From: an uncultured Clostridia bacterium
GTDB lineage: Bacteria > Bacillota > Clostridia > Christensenellales > Aristaeellaceae
Assembly (NCBI GenBank): GCA_934621485.1
Contig: CAKTUS010000034.1
Coordinates: 1 to 26,802 of the forward strand
DNA length: 26,802 nt
Reading direction: 5' to 3'
The notes beneath the pieces were generated by a model. It saw only the letters and a list, made by a program, of their open reading frames with translations, made no database searches and was not told the DNA's origin. The position numbers and the translations under genes were made by a program. Of the stretch, positions 1-8,681 are shown in pieces; the stretch's first letter is position 1, and the number at the start of each line of letters is the position of its first letter.

Positions 1-3000
1 CTGTCCATCTTCGGCGATCATGCCGACGTGATGGCCTGCCGCCAGACCGGTTTTGCCATGCTTTCCTCCAACAGCGTTCAGGAAGCGATGGACCTGGCCC
101 TGGTTGCTCATCTGAGCACCCTGGAATCCAGCGTGCCCTTCCTGCACTTCTTTGATGGTTTCCGCACCAGCCATGAGGTGCAGAAGATCGACGCCATCGA
201 CTACAAGGACATCGAGCCCCTGGTTCCCTGGGACAAGGTGAAGGCGTTCCGCGAGCGCGGCCTCAACCCCGAGCATCCGCATCAGGCCGGCACCGCCCAG
301 AACCCCGACATCTATTTCCAGAACCGCGAAGCCGCCAACAAGTTCTATAACGCCACTCCCGCCATTGTGGAAGAGATCATGAAGAAGGTCTCCAAGCTGG
401 TTGGCCGCGAGTACAAGCTGTTCCAGTACGTGGGCGCTCCCGACGCGGAAAAGGTCATTATCGCCATGGGCTCCGGCTGCGAGACCATCGAAGAGACCAT
501 CAACTACCTGAACAAGAAGGGCGAAAAGCTGGGCCTGATCAAGGTTCGCCTGTACCGTCCCTTCTCCGTGGAGCATTTCCTGAGCGCCATCCCCGCCAGC
601 TGCAAGAAGATCGCCGTGCTGGACCGCACCAAGGAGCCCGGCTCCCTGGGCGAGCCTCTGTACGAGGATATCTGCTCCGCGCTGCGTGAAGCCGGCCGGA
701 ACGACATTCAGGTCGTGGGCGGCCGCTATGGTCTGGGCAGCAAGGAATTCAACCCCACCATGGTCAAGGCTGTGTATGACAACCTGGACGGCGAGATGAA
801 GAACCACTTCACCGTGGGCATCGACGACGACGTGACCCACACCAACCTGAAGCTGGGCGAGCAGGTCATCGCCGCTCCCGAAGGCACCGTGTGCTGCAAG
901 TTCTATGGTCTGGGCTCCGACGGTACCGTTGGCGCCAACAAGAACTCCATCAAGATCATCGGCGACCATACCGATATGTACGCCCAGGGCTACTTCAGCT
1001 ACGACTCCAAGAAGTCCGGCGGCATCACCGTAAGCCATCTGCGCTTCGGCAAGACCCCCATCCAGTCCACCTACCTGATCGATGCGGCTGACTTTGTGGC
1101 CTGCCACAACCCCAGCTACGTCACCAAGTACGACATGGTGTCCAGCCTGAAGGACGGCGGCGTGTTCCTGCTGAACAGCCAGTGGACCGCCGAGGAAATG
1201 GAAACCAAGCTGCCCGCCAAGATGAAGCAGCTGCTGGCCAAGAAGCATGCCCGTTTCTACAACATCGACGCCATCGACCTGGCGCTGAAGGTTGGCATGG
1301 GCAACCGCATCAACACCATCATGCAGGCCGCCTTCTTCAAGCTGGCCGAGGTAATCCCCTATGACAAGGCCGACGAATACATGAAGGCCTATGCCAAGAA
1401 GACCTACGGCAAGAAGGGCGACGCTATCGTTAAGAAGAATTGGGACGCCATCGACATCGCCATCTCCGGCCTGGTGAAGATCGACGTGCCCGAAAGCTGG
1501 GCCACCGCCACCACCGGCGCCGAGCCTGTGAAGGTGAAGTCCACCGAATACTTCCAGACCTTTGTTGAGCCCATCCTGGCTCAGGAAGGCGACAGCCTGC
1601 CCGTAAGCGCCTTCGATCCCGCCGGCGTTGTGCCCACCGGCACCACCAAGTTTGAAAAGCGCGGCATCGCCGTCACCGTGCCCGAGTGGCTGGTGGACAA
1701 GTGCATCCAGTGCGGCAACTGCTCTCTGGTTTGCCCGCATGCCTGCATCCGTCCCATCTATGCTTCCGAGGAAGTCATGAAGAACGCTCCCGAAAGCTAC
1801 AAGACCAAGCCCGCCACCGGCAAGGAGTTCACCGGCATGCAGTACCGTATGCAGGTGAGCCCGCTGGATTGCACCGGCTGCGGCAACTGCGTACAGGTTT
1901 GCCCCGCCAAGGAGAAGGCGCTGGAAATGAAGCCCCTGGCTTCCCAGATGACGGAAGAGAAGAATTGGGAGTTCGCCATGACCGTGCCCGAAGTGAAGGG
2001 CATCGAGAATGTGGCCACCGTGAAGAACAGCCAGGCTCTCAAGCCCCTGTTCGAGTTCAGCGGCGCCTGCGCCGGCTGCGGCGAGACCCCCTATGTGAAG
2101 CTGGTTACCCAGCTGTTTGGCGACCGCATGATCGTTGCCAACGCCACCGGCTGCTCCTCCATCTACGGCGGCTCCGCCCCCACCTGCCCTTACACCACCA
2201 ACGACGAGGGCCATGGTCCCGCCTGGGCCAACAGCCTGTTTGAGGACAACGCCGAGTTCGGCTTCGGCATGCAGCTGGCCATCACCCAGCGCCGCGCCAA
2301 GCTGGCCGACAACGTGCGCGCCCTGATCGCCGTGGATTGGTGCCAGCCCGCCATCAAGGAAGCCGGTCAGGAATGGCTGGACAACATGGAAGACGGCAAG
2401 AAGTCCAAGGAAGCCGGCCGGAGGCTGCTGGCGGCCTGCAAGGACGGCATCGATCTTACCGGCACCGAGTATGAAGCCAAGTGGATTGAGAACGGCAAGG
2501 TTTGCGACTGCGAAGCCTGCACCCTGGCCCGCAAGGTCATTGAGGACGCCGATCTGCTGACCAAGAAGAGCTTCTGGATCTTTGGCGGCGACGGCTGGGC
2601 CTACGACATCGGCTACGGCGGCGTGGATCACGTGCTGGCTCAGAACCAGGATGTCAACATCCTTGTGCTGGATACCGAGGTGTACTCCAACACCGGCGGA
2701 CAGTCCTCCAAGTCCACCCCCACCGGCTCTGTGGCCAAGTTCGCCGCGGCCGGCAAGCGTACCAAGAAGAAGGATCTGGGCATGATGGCCATGAGCTATG
2801 GCTATGTGTATGTGGCCACCGTGGCTATGGGCGCCAACCCCGCTCAGCTCATCAAGGCCATGACCGAAGCTGAAGCCTATCACGGTCCGTCTCTGGTTAT
2901 CGCTTACGCACCCTGCATCAACCACGGCATCAACATGGGTCTGGCTCAGGCCGAGATCAAGAAGGCTGTGGACTGCGGCTACTGGACGCTGTACCGCTTC

Positions 3001-3213
3001 AACCCCGACCTGGCCGAGCAGGGCAAGAACCCCCTGACCCTGGACAGCAAGGAGCCCAAGGAAGGCGAGTATCAGAGCTTCATCAAGGGCGAGACTCGTT
3101 ATGCGTCTCTGGCCAAGATGTTCCCCGATGTGGCGCAGGATTTGTTCGACAAGAACGAAGCCGACGCCATGGCCAAGTATCTCAAGTACAAGAACCTGTC
3201 TGCTCAGGAGTAA
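1..3213 (+). CDS. nifJ: Pyruvate:ferredoxin (flavodoxin) oxidoreductase, 5'-truncated by window edge
   Basis: This enzyme oxidises pyruvate with CoA to acetyl-CoA and CO2, passing electrons to ferredoxin or flavodoxin in the cytoplasm. The frame is open from base 1, where it reads SIFGDHADVMACRQTG, a conserved stretch of PFOR domain I; the first 100 or so residues lie outside the window. Residues below are counted from base 1. The gamma-type domain carries GLGSDGTVGANK near 303. Two ferredoxin-type 4Fe-4S motifs start at Cys568 (CIQCGNCSLVC) and Cys624 (CTGCGNCVQVC). The proximal-cluster CAGCGE begins at Cys690. The thiamine diphosphate site runs from GDGWAYDIG near 863 to SNTGGQ near 897. 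The 1070 visible codons plus the missing part fit the usual length of nearly 1200 residues for single-chain PFORs. Codon use is strongly biased to C-ending codons, as expected of a highly expressed gene. A terminator follows, so it is transcriptionally separate from the glycosyltransferase cluster. Confidence 0.97.
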   Translation: MSIFGDHADVMACRQTGFAMLSSNSVQEAMDLALVAHLSTLESSVPFLHFFDGFRTSHEVQKIDAIDYKDIEPLVPWDKVKAFRERGLNPEHPHQAGTAQNPDIYFQNREAANKFYNATPAIVEEIMKKVSKLVGREYKLFQYVGAPDAEKVIIAMGSGCETIEETINYLNKKGEKLGLIKVRLYRPFSVEHFLSAIPASCKKIAVLDRTKEPGSLGEPLYEDICSALREAGRNDIQVVGGRYGLGSKEFNPTMVKAVYDNLDGEMKNHFTVGIDDDVTHTNLKLGEQVIAAPEGTVCCKFYGLGSDGTVGANKNSIKIIGDHTDMYAQGYFSYDSKKSGGITVSHLRFGKTPIQSTYLIDAADFVACHNPSYVTKYDMVSSLKDGGVFLLNSQWTAEEMETKLPAKMKQLLAKKHARFYNIDAIDLALKVGMGNRINTIMQAAFFKLAEVIPYDKADEYMKAYAKKTYGKKGDAIVKKNWDAIDIAISGLVKIDVPESWATATTGAEPVKVKSTEYFQTFVEPILAQEGDSLPVSAFDPAGVVPTGTTKFEKRGIAVTVPEWLVDKCIQCGNCSLVCPHACIRPIYASEEVMKNAPESYKTKPATGKEFTGMQYRMQVSPLDCTGCGNCVQVCPAKEKALEMKPLASQMTEEKNWEFAMTVPEVKGIENVATVKNSQALKPLFEFSGACAGCGETPYVKLVTQLFGDRMIVANATGCSSIYGGSAPTCPYTTNDEGHGPAWANSLFEDNAEFGFGMQLAITQRRAKLADNVRALIAVDWCQPAIKEAGQEWLDNMEDGKKSKEAGRRLLAACKDGIDLTGTEYEAKWIENGKVCDCEACTLARKVIEDADLLTKKSFWIFGGDGWAYDIGYGGVDHVLAQNQDVNILVLDTEVYSNTGGQSSKSTPTGSVAKFAAAGKRTKKKDLGMMAMSYGYVYVATVAMGANPAQLIKAMTEAEAYHGPSLVIAYAPCINHGINMGLAQAEIKKAVDCGYWTLYRFNPDLAEQGKNPLTLDSKEPKEGEYQSFIKGETRYASLAKMFPDVAQDLFDKNEADAMAKYLKYKNLSAQE

Positions 3214-3226
3214 TCGTGAGCTGCGG

Positions 3227-3298
3227 CGGCGGCCCCCTGCGGGCCGCCGGGTTCTGGCAGGAGCCTGGCTTTCCATTATGGAAAGCCGGGCTCCTTTT
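3227..3298 (+). terminator. Tandem hairpins with intrinsic terminator after nifJ
   Basis: A first GC-only hairpin pairs 3227-3235 with 3241-3249. A second hairpin pairs 3260-3274 with 3280-3294 (15 bp, one G-U pair) around a five-base loop and runs straight into five T residues. The second is a textbook rho-independent terminator for nifJ. Confidence 0.9.
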
Positions 3299-3332
3299 TG
3301 ATTTTGAAAAGAGCGCGGCAAAACGGCCCGCA

Positions 3333-3361
3333 TTGACAGATAAAGCAAAAAACGCTATGAT
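3333..3361 (+). promoter_or_regulatory. Near-consensus vegetative promoter for the glycosylation cluster
   Basis: A perfect -35 TTGACA (3333-3338) is followed by a 17-base spacer and -10 TATGAT (3356-3361). Transcription should start near 3368, about 45 bases before the first start codon of the cluster. It is the only strong promoter seen between 3300 and 11322. Confidence 0.85.
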
Positions 3362-3411
3362 AGCATTGGTTTGTTATGCTATTTCATAAGAGCACTAAAG
3401 GGGCGTTGCCA

Positions 3412-4371
3412 ATGAAGCTGATTATCCAGATTCCCTGCTATAACGAGGCGGAAACCCTCACCGTGGCGCTGGATCATCTGCCCAAGCACATCGACGGAAT
3501 CGATACCATTGAAACCCTGATTATCAACGACGGCTCCCGGGATGAAACCGTGCAGGTAGCCCGCGACTGGGGTGTGAACCATATTGTATCCTTCAAGCAG
3601 AACAAGGGCCTGGCCCGCGGATTTATGGCGGGCATCGACGCCTGCCTGCACCTGGGGGCGGACATAATTGTCAATACGGACGCCGACGACCAGTATTGCG
3701 GCGCGGATATTGAAAAGCTGGTTCGGCCCATTTTGGAGGAAAAGGCGGATATTGTGATTGGCGAAAGGCCCATTGACCAGACGGAACACTTTTCCAAAAA
3801 GAAAAAGCTGTTTCAACACCTGGGCAGCTGGGTGGTGCGGGTAGCCAGCAATTCGGATATTCCGGACGCGCCCAGCGGCTTCCGCGCCTATAGCCGGGAG
3901 GCGGCTCTGCGGCTGAATGTCATCAACGAATACACCTACACGCTGGAAACCATCATTCAGGCCGGCTGGAACAAAACCGCCATGACCAGCGTACCCATCC
4001 GCACCAACGAGGAGCTGCGCCCATCCCGCCTGTTCAAAAGCATGTGGCGCTATATGAAGCGTTCTTCGTCGGTGATTCTGCGTTCCTTCGCCATGTACAA
4101 GCCCATGCGTTTTTTTGGCATCATCGGCGGTATTTTCTTTGCGCTGGGTTTGATTCTGGGCATCCGCTTCCTGTGGATTTTCATTGCCACGGGCAGCGGC
4201 AGCGGCCATGTGCAGTCGCTGATTTTGTGCTCGGCCCTGCTGATGATTGGCGTAATGCTGTTTGCCATCGGCGTATTGGCCGACCTGATTAGCGATAATC
4301 GCCGGTTGTTGGAGGATGTGCAGTACCGCGTGCGCAAAATGGAGTGCGAAAGAAAGGAAGCCGAGCAGTGA
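3412..4371 (+). CDS. GT2 glycosyltransferase with two C-terminal TM helices (polyprenyl-phosphate sugar synthase type)
   Basis: The 319-residue product is a GT-A fold family 2 transferase of the DPM1/ArnC/GtrB-like type, which moves a sugar from a nucleotide sugar to a polyprenyl phosphate at the inner membrane face. It opens with the IPCYNEAETL signature, has IINDGS (Asp40), the metal-binding TDADDQ at 89-94, and two membrane helices at about 234-258 and 268-290. A charged cytoplasmic tail follows. An in-frame ATG lies 36 bases upstream at 3376, but I chose 3412 because AAAGGGG sits 8 bases before it and the family fold begins directly at MKLIIQIP. It is the first gene of the cluster and overlaps the next by four bases (GTGA), so translation is probably coupled. 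The sugar cannot be read from the sequence. Confidence 0.88.
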   Translation: MKLIIQIPCYNEAETLTVALDHLPKHIDGIDTIETLIINDGSRDETVQVARDWGVNHIVSFKQNKGLARGFMAGIDACLHLGADIIVNTDADDQYCGADIEKLVRPILEEKADIVIGERPIDQTEHFSKKKKLFQHLGSWVVRVASNSDIPDAPSGFRAYSREAALRLNVINEYTYTLETIIQAGWNKTAMTSVPIRTNEELRPSRLFKSMWRYMKRSSSVILRSFAMYKPMRFFGIIGGIFFALGLILGIRFLWIFIATGSGSGHVQSLILCSALLMIGVMLFAIGVLADLISDNRRLLEDVQYRVRKMECERKEAEQ

Positions 4372-5426
4372 AAGCCATGATTTGCTTTACCCACCCGGCG
4401 TGGGTACACCAGTTTCACCATATTCTTTGGCGCATGCAGGAGCGGGGAGACCAGGTGAGGGCCTTTGTGGCCGAAAAGGACGGAAATTCGCTGCTGTGCC
4501 AGCGCTATGGGATTCCCTATATTCGCTGCGCCAAATCCACTGGCAAAAACCCGGTGGAAAAAGCCTTTCTGTTTTTGAAGCTGTCGGTACAGTTCAGCGT
4601 GGCGGCGCTGCGTTTCAAGCCGGACATTTTGATTGGTCGTGCGGCCCCCATGCTGGCGGTGGCCAGTTGGATATCTGGCAAGCCTCATTTGGTGTATGAA
4701 GATACCGAAGTGAGCAAGTTTGCGCTGCGCATCTGCAAGCATTTGTCCACCAAGATTTTAACGCCGCGCACCTTTCTGACCGATTTGGGCCCCCGGCAGG
4801 AGCGGCTGGACACCTATAAGGAGCTGTTTTACCTGCATCCCAGCGTGTTTACACCGGATAAGCAGGTGCTGCGGGACGCAGGCTTCCAGCCGGACGAGGA
4901 CTATATTCTGGTGCGGTTTGTAGCTTGGAACGCCAGTCACGACATTGGCAGGCACGGGCTGGATGAGGAAGGCAAAATCGCGCTGGTGCGCAAGCTGGAA
5001 CAATACGGCCGGGTGTATGTAAGCGCCGAGGGGGACGTGCCGGAAGCGCTGAAGCCCAATCTGCTGCAAACGCCCTATGAACTGGTACACCATGTGCTGG
5101 CCTTTGCCAAGCTGGTATACAGCGAGGGCGCTACCATGGCCAGCGAGGCGGCGGTGCTGGGCACGCATGCGCTGTATGTGAACACCATCGTTTCCGGCAG
5201 TACCCGGGAACAGCAGGACCGCTTCCATCTGCTGTGCTGCTGCAACGACGAAGGCCCGGCCCGCTATGAAAAAGCCACGGCTCAGGCCATTGAGTGGCTG
5301 GAAACCCCCAACCTGCGGGAATTGGGAAAGGAAAAACAGCAAAAGCTGCTGGCGGAAAAGGTGGATATCAACGGCTATTATATGGCGGAGATGGATCGTT
5401 TGGCCAAAGCGGGGAGGAAGGGCTGA
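4368..5426 (+). CDS. DUF354 family glycosyltransferase-like protein
   Basis: A 352-residue soluble protein. Its N-terminus (KAMICFTHPAWVHQFHHIL) and the middle ILIGRAAPMLAVAS and later EGATMASEAAVLGT blocks match the DUF354 family. That family has a two-Rossmann-domain fold resembling UDP-GlcNAc 2-epimerase and GT-B enzymes, and is found in polysaccharide clusters of archaea and bacteria; its reaction is not settled. I chose the GTG start at 4368 because AAAGGAAG lies 7 bases before it and it overlaps the previous stop as GTGA. An upstream ATG at 4344 has no better site, and an ATG at 4377 is the alternative. The stop overlaps the next start by one base (TGATG). The tight coupling to the GT2 gene before it suggests that it supplies or transfers a sugar in the same pathway. 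I infer this from position, not from a known activity. Confidence 0.8.
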   Translation: MKAMICFTHPAWVHQFHHILWRMQERGDQVRAFVAEKDGNSLLCQRYGIPYIRCAKSTGKNPVEKAFLFLKLSVQFSVAALRFKPDILIGRAAPMLAVASWISGKPHLVYEDTEVSKFALRICKHLSTKILTPRTFLTDLGPRQERLDTYKELFYLHPSVFTPDKQVLRDAGFQPDEDYILVRFVAWNASHDIGRHGLDEEGKIALVRKLEQYGRVYVSAEGDVPEALKPNLLQTPYELVHHVLAFAKLVYSEGATMASEAAVLGTHALYVNTIVSGSTREQQDRFHLLCCCNDEGPARYEKATAQAIEWLETPNLRELGKEKQQKLLAEKVDINGYYMAEMDRLAKAGRKG

Positions 5427-7609
5427 TGACGTGGCTGGATGTGGGCAACGGCTGGCGAAATCTGTTTTTGCTGAGCTGCGCCGTGCAGGCACTGGCTCTG
5501 GGCTGTCTGTTTTGCGCCCATGGCTGGTTTGTGAAGGGCAGCCGTTTCGCCTGCTTTTGGACGGGAGCGGCGGTTACGCCCCTGTGCCAGTATTTGTGGA
5601 TGCTGGGGATGGGGTTTGTGTGGCCCCATGCGCCCCAGTTTTTGCTGATTGCCGCGCCGCCCGCGCTGGCGGCGTTGGCGCTGCTTGGAATGGCCATGCG
5701 CCGTCTGCGCAGCTTCAGGGCGCTTTGGCAAAGGGGCGTTTCCTTTGCGCGCCGGGTTCTTCGCTTTGACAAGCCTGCGCTGGTATCTCTGTGCTTTGCC
5801 CTATGCCTGGTCATTCTGCTGGCGCCGCCTCTGATTCGCTTCATGTCCAGCATGGATATGGTGAATAACGGCGACGCGGGAGAATACCTGGCTCTGGCCC
5901 AGCGCTACTGCGAGGACCGGGACATGAGCAAGCTGCTGGAAAAAAATGAAACTGACGGCCATTTCCGCGGTCACAGCCACTTTCCCTCGCTGGAGCTGTA
6001 CATGAGCTACGGCCTGATGCACACCGGCGGTCAGGTGGGCTATCCGAACGACAAGGCCTGCTTTACCGGCCTGGGCATGCTCGTTTTCTACGCCGCGGCG
6101 GCCTATGGAGCGCTGCTGTGCATCTTTTGCCGCCAACGCAAGCGGTGGATGCTGCTGGGCGTGCTGCTGTTCAACCTGACGCCGGATTTGTATCATTCCG
6201 TTGCCGGCGCGCCCCGGGATGTGTGGCGAATCCTGGCGCTGCTGTGGGCGGTATGCCTGTTTGCGGGACTGAAGCCGGACGGCGGCTGGAAACGCTACCT
6301 GGGCAAGCTGGCGCTGTGCTTTGTCAGCTGCTTTACCGTGATGAGCACCCATGTGGTGTGCTTTGTGGTGCTGCCCTTTATTGTGGCCGCCTGGGTGGTG
6401 TGGCGCTGGCTGGAAAACCGGATGACGCAAAGCGGCGGGGCCTGGCGCACGCTGCTGCGCAGCCTGGGACTGGCTTTGGGGGGCGCAGCAGGAACAGTGA
6501 CGGCATTTTTGGGCAACCTCTGGTGCTTCCGCACCTGGGGGCAAATGTCGCCCTGGCGATTGATGAGCACCTTTACCGAAGCGCCCTGGTACGATTTGTA
6601 CCTGCAAATGGAGTATAAGGCCGAGGAAACCAGCACGCATCTGCATTTCTTCCAATCCATCGACGCTATTTTACGCACCTACATCACCTCGCTGGGCGCC
6701 TGGGCCCTGGGCCTGTCGGCGGTTGCGTTCACGGCGGGCGTGATATGGACGATCTTCATCCGGGCGCGCAAGCGCCGGGAAACCCTGCGCCTGGCGGCGG
6801 ACATTTCCCACGGCGAAGGCCCGGTGGCCCTGCTGTGGCGGAACAGCACGGCGCAAACCGTATCGCTGCTGACGGGCTGCGCGCTGATGGTGCTGTTCAC
6901 CCTGGCCCCCATGACCGGGCTGCTGGATACCAGGCTTTACAGCTTTTCCGGTTCCTTTTTGAAAATGTCCCGCTATACCCTGCAATGGTTCCTGCTGGGC
7001 AATGTGCTCATTTGCGCGGCCCTGGCCGCCGCAGGCGATTGGCTGGAAAAAATCCGCCTGAAGCCCGGTTGGCAAAGCCTGTGCAGGCGGCTGCCTGCCT
7101 GGGTGTGCGCGGCGTTGTGCGTGCTGGCCTTTGTGCAGGGCGTGCGGCAAACCGGCTACAGCAACAGTCTGTACCGCTACAGCCGCAACGTGATGGAGGA
7201 TGAGGGGATCCTGCTGGACAACCCCTTTCAAAACCGTTTCGGCCTGCTGATGGATGTGGCGGCTCAGGTGCCTGAAGGGGAAACCGTGCTGGTACCCAGC
7301 CCGGCTTACCAATATGCCCTGCGGGGCGAAGCCTATCTGATTCCGTCCAATTCCGTAGCCTCCATTCTGAACCTGCCCCTGGATCAGGTGGCTCAGGAAC
7401 TGGCCAACCGAAAGGTGGCGCTGGTGGCCACGGACCCGGATTTCTGGGACAAGCGGTACTTTGCCCTGTCTACCCTGAACGACTATCTGGAAACCCTGCC
7501 TCCGGAACAAATTGTGGAGACTGAAGCCATGCGCCTGTACCTGCTGGATGAAAGCCTGGCGCCTGTGGCCCGAGAGGCGCTGGAAAAGCGGCGGCAGGCC
7601 CAGCCGTAA
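5426..7609 (+). CDS. Large multi-pass membrane protein, probable GT-C type glycosyltransferase
   Basis: A 727-residue integral membrane protein with roughly a dozen hydrophobic segments and a soluble C-terminal region of about 120 residues after the last helix. The first large outward loop holds VNNGDAGEYLALAQ (Asp150, Glu153), followed by a GHSHFPSLELYMSYG block. An acidic residue early in the first outer loop is the hallmark of GT-C enzymes, which use polyprenyl-phosphate sugars as donors outside the membrane. The C-terminal region (VLVPSPAYQYALRGE, then VALVATDPDFWDKRY) looks like the outer soluble domain many GT-C proteins carry. I could not place it in a named family. The start is the ATG overlapping the previous stop, with GGGGAGGAAG just upstream; the in-frame ATG at 5294 is deep inside the previous gene and is rejected. 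Its position between GT2 genes that could make the donor supports the call, which remains an inference. Confidence 0.65.
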   Translation: MTWLDVGNGWRNLFLLSCAVQALALGCLFCAHGWFVKGSRFACFWTGAAVTPLCQYLWMLGMGFVWPHAPQFLLIAAPPALAALALLGMAMRRLRSFRALWQRGVSFARRVLRFDKPALVSLCFALCLVILLAPPLIRFMSSMDMVNNGDAGEYLALAQRYCEDRDMSKLLEKNETDGHFRGHSHFPSLELYMSYGLMHTGGQVGYPNDKACFTGLGMLVFYAAAAYGALLCIFCRQRKRWMLLGVLLFNLTPDLYHSVAGAPRDVWRILALLWAVCLFAGLKPDGGWKRYLGKLALCFVSCFTVMSTHVVCFVVLPFIVAAWVVWRWLENRMTQSGGAWRTLLRSLGLALGGAAGTVTAFLGNLWCFRTWGQMSPWRLMSTFTEAPWYDLYLQMEYKAEETSTHLHFFQSIDAILRTYITSLGAWALGLSAVAFTAGVIWTIFIRARKRRETLRLAADISHGEGPVALLWRNSTAQTVSLLTGCALMVLFTLAPMTGLLDTRLYSFSGSFLKMSRYTLQWFLLGNVLICAALAAAGDWLEKIRLKPGWQSLCRRLPAWVCAALCVLAFVQGVRQTGYSNSLYRYSRNVMEDEGILLDNPFQNRFGLLMDVAAQVPEGETVLVPSPAYQYALRGEAYLIPSNSVASILNLPLDQVAQELANRKVALVATDPDFWDKRYFALSTLNDYLETLPPEQIVETEAMRLYLLDESLAPVAREALEKRRQAQP

Positions 7610-7668
7610 GGGACGGGTATGCGCCGCTGCAAGGATGCAAACACTGTCTACAGACAGGAGGGAACGAA

Positions 7669-8673
7669 ATGAACTGTGCTAAATGTGGAAGTCCCCTGGC
7701 GCCGGGAGCCGTGCAGTGCCCCATGTGCGGGGAGCCGGCAGGCGGCTATCAGCAGCCGGCCCAGCCGGGCGTTTACGGCCAACAGCCGGTATATCCCAAC
7801 TATTCTGCGCCGGTTGCGGGGGGCTATCAGCCGCAACAGCCCCAGGGCTTTGGCGGCTATTCGGCGGGGGTTTATCAAACCTATACGCCCTATCAGCAGG
7901 GACAAACCATGCCCGGCTATCAGCAGCCGTATATTTATGGGCAAACCCCACCCCGGGAAAAAAGCTCTTTTCTGACCACGCTGAGCGGCCTGCCTCATGC
8001 CTTTTTGGAAAGCTTTTCCCGGCCAGGCGATCTGCTCCGGGGCATGATGGAAAAGCATGATTTGCTCAGCGCGCCCATGGTGGCGGCGCTGGTGCTGTTG
8101 CTGGCCTTTTTGGGCGGCATGGTGATTATTCGCAGCTTTGTTGGGCTGCTGTTTACCGTGCTCACCAGCCTGGGGGCCAATCTGGCGGGAGACAGCGCTT
8201 CCATGAACCAGGGCATCACCTATATCACAGGCCGCATCGCGCCCTCGGTGGGCGGCATTGCGGCCCTGTGCCAGCTGATGGGCATGCTGATTCCTACCAT
8301 GGTGTTTCTGGTGTATTTGTGCGTGATTCGCAAGGTGGTGTTCTCCTGGGATCTGGCGTTTGGGATGCTGACGGTATCCACCCTGCCGACGGCTGCCTTC
8401 GCCCTGCTGGCTATGGCGCTGTCGCTGCTGTCGCCCTGGCTGGCGGGGTTGGCCATTTTGTGCGGCATGGCGGTTAGCTATATTCAGCTGTGCGGCATGC
8501 TGAGCCCCATTACCAGTCGGCCGGACGGCCAGCTGTTGCCGGCCAAAATGGCGCTGGTAAGCTTTTCGCTGGGGCTGAACCTGCTGGCGGACGTGGTGGT
8601 GGGCGGCCTGCTGATGGGCCGGGTTGTGCAAACGGTGATTACGCTGCTATACAGCGTTGGGAGCCTGCTTTGA
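7669..8673 (+). CDS. Zinc-ribbon, Gln/Tyr-rich linker and Yip1-like membrane domain protein
   Basis: A 334-residue protein in three parts. Residues 1-22 form a zinc ribbon with Cys3, Cys6, Cys17 and Cys20 (CAKC...CPMC). Residues 23-100 are a low-complexity linker rich in Gln, Tyr, Gly and Pro with repeated GGYQ/PGYQQP units. The rest holds about five hydrophobic segments, starting near residue 138, of the kind found in Yip1/YIF1-like bacterial membrane proteins. Bacterial zinc-ribbon-Yip1 proteins are common in Clostridia, with no established role. AGGAGG at 7656-7661 precedes the ATG. A small inverted repeat (7645-7649 with 7654-7658) partly covers that site. The gene starts 59 bases after the GT-C gene and ends in contact with the peptidase gene, so it belongs to the cluster. 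Confidence 0.75.
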   Translation: MNCAKCGSPLAPGAVQCPMCGEPAGGYQQPAQPGVYGQQPVYPNYSAPVAGGYQPQQPQGFGGYSAGVYQTYTPYQQGQTMPGYQQPYIYGQTPPREKSSFLTTLSGLPHAFLESFSRPGDLLRGMMEKHDLLSAPMVAALVLLLAFLGGMVIIRSFVGLLFTVLTSLGANLAGDSASMNQGITYITGRIAPSVGGIAALCQLMGMLIPTMVFLVYLCVIRKVVFSWDLAFGMLTVSTLPTAAFALLAMALSLLSPWLAGLAILCGMAVSYIQLCGMLSPITSRPDGQLLPAKMALVSFSLGLNLLADVVVGGLLMGRVVQTVITLLYSVGSLL

Positions 8674-8681
8674 GAAAAAAC

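Noticed and set aside
3379..4209. A 276-codon minus-strand frame opposite the first GT2 gene
   Set aside because: Antisense to a gene with clear motifs, and no ribosome binding site or recognisable domain.
5294..5425. Upstream extension of the GT-C-like protein into the DUF354 gene
   Set aside because: The extra 44 residues overlap the DUF354 coding sequence, while the ATG at 5426 has a good site and the usual stop-start overlap.
8490..8681. Upstream extension of the M1 peptidase into the Yip1-like gene
   Set aside because: It would put 64 unrelated residues before the membrane anchor and overlap a well-supported gene.
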